Shown in pieces: positions 14,917 to 15,081 of a stretch of 15,081 nt of DNA. A program made the position numbers and the translations under genes. The notes under the pieces are model-generated. The model ran no database searches, was not told the DNA's origin, and saw only the letters and a program-made list of their open reading frames with translations. This DNA comes from JANRLJ01 sp034437895 (GTDB lineage Bacteria > Chloroflexota > Anaerolineae > Aggregatilineales > Phototrophicaceae), in NCBI GenBank assembly GCA_034437895.1, contig DAOTTO010000649.1:1-15081 (forward strand), written 5' to 3'. Within the stretch, counting starts at the first letter, position 1. Each line of letters begins with the position of its first letter.

Positions 14917-15081
14917 TTAACCCGCAAGTACCTCTTTTGAAGGAACAATCGCTGTGCGTACTACCTCTAATACGAATTCGCGGGCACTCAGGATTTCCAA
15001 CAAGACAGGTTCATTATTTTCAGTGACATGCAAAATAGACTGCCCCACCTGCTCGGCATGATCGACTTTTTTGCCTTCCGC
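14917..15081 (-). CDS. C-terminal end of an unrecognised protein (cut by window edge)
   Basis: An open frame enters from the right edge and ends at TAA (14917-14919), giving the last 54 residues of a protein. It begins AEGKKVDHAEQVGQ and ends VPSKEVLAG. The composition looks like real coding sequence: mixed hydrophobic and charged residues, ENNEPVLLEILSAREFVLEVV in the middle. It is on the same strand as the radical SAM gene, 34 bases upstream, so it may be the preceding gene of the same operon. I do not recognise it. The start lies outside the window. Confidence 0.65.
   Translation of the reverse strand, partial: AEGKKVDHAEQVGQSILHVTENNEPVLLEILSAREFVLEVVRTAIVPSKEVLAG

Noticed and set aside
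1..15081. CRISPR array, tRNA, rRNA, transposase, toxin-antitoxin or defence system
   Set aside because: No spaced direct repeats, cloverleaf, rRNA stretch or recognisable protein of these types was seen on either strand.

Overview
The window looks like a chromosomal segment of a member of the Chloroflexota (Anaerolineae-like). This is an inference from gene types, since no rRNA or other marker is present. Base composition is moderate (about 50% GC by eye). The pointers are a CpXC-type zinc-ribbon protein, exported proteins with Thr-Pro linkers (TPTPTPT), a ROK sugar kinase, and single-gene soluble sensor kinases and B12-radical SAM proteins. No phage, insertion sequence, CRISPR array, tRNA or rRNA was seen.

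Layout. 26-2656 (minus) is a complete mutS, divergent from 2765-3748 (plus), a ROK-family sugar kinase that has no cysteine at all and therefore lacks the usual zinc site. Plus-strand genes follow: a soluble GAF-PAS histidine kinase (3848-5425) that may be read from a leaderless mRNA, a CpXC zinc-ribbon protein with a long helical C-terminus (5531-6874), and a secreted clan GH-A glycosidase-like protein (7041-8465). The plus-strand run ends at a bidirectional terminator (8519-8556), where it meets a long minus-strand run that begins beyond the right edge.

In transcription order that minus-strand run holds the end of an unrecognised gene (14917-15081), a B12-binding radical SAM enzyme (13449-14882), two different SAM-dependent methyltransferases (12674-13477 and 11830-12591), a two-pass membrane protein (11108-11833), an exported PPC-domain protein with two related beta-sandwich-like domains (9573-11108), and a nucleotidyltransferase-like protein (8577-9494). 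Several junctions overlap (29 nt, ATGA, TGATG), so at least the middle part is probably one operon. Its biochemical purpose cannot be read from the sequence.

The most unusual feature is a 29-base perfect palindrome (14-base arms, one central base) inside the second methyltransferase gene. It adds the peptide VGATRRVAPT between two conserved motifs and encodes the same peptide on both strands, so it looks like a small mobile palindromic repeat tolerated inside a gene. A similar but shorter GC-rich palindrome lies between genes at 6903-6927. Three intergenic places also show a loose 7-base phasing of CT dinucleotides; two of them run directly into start codons.
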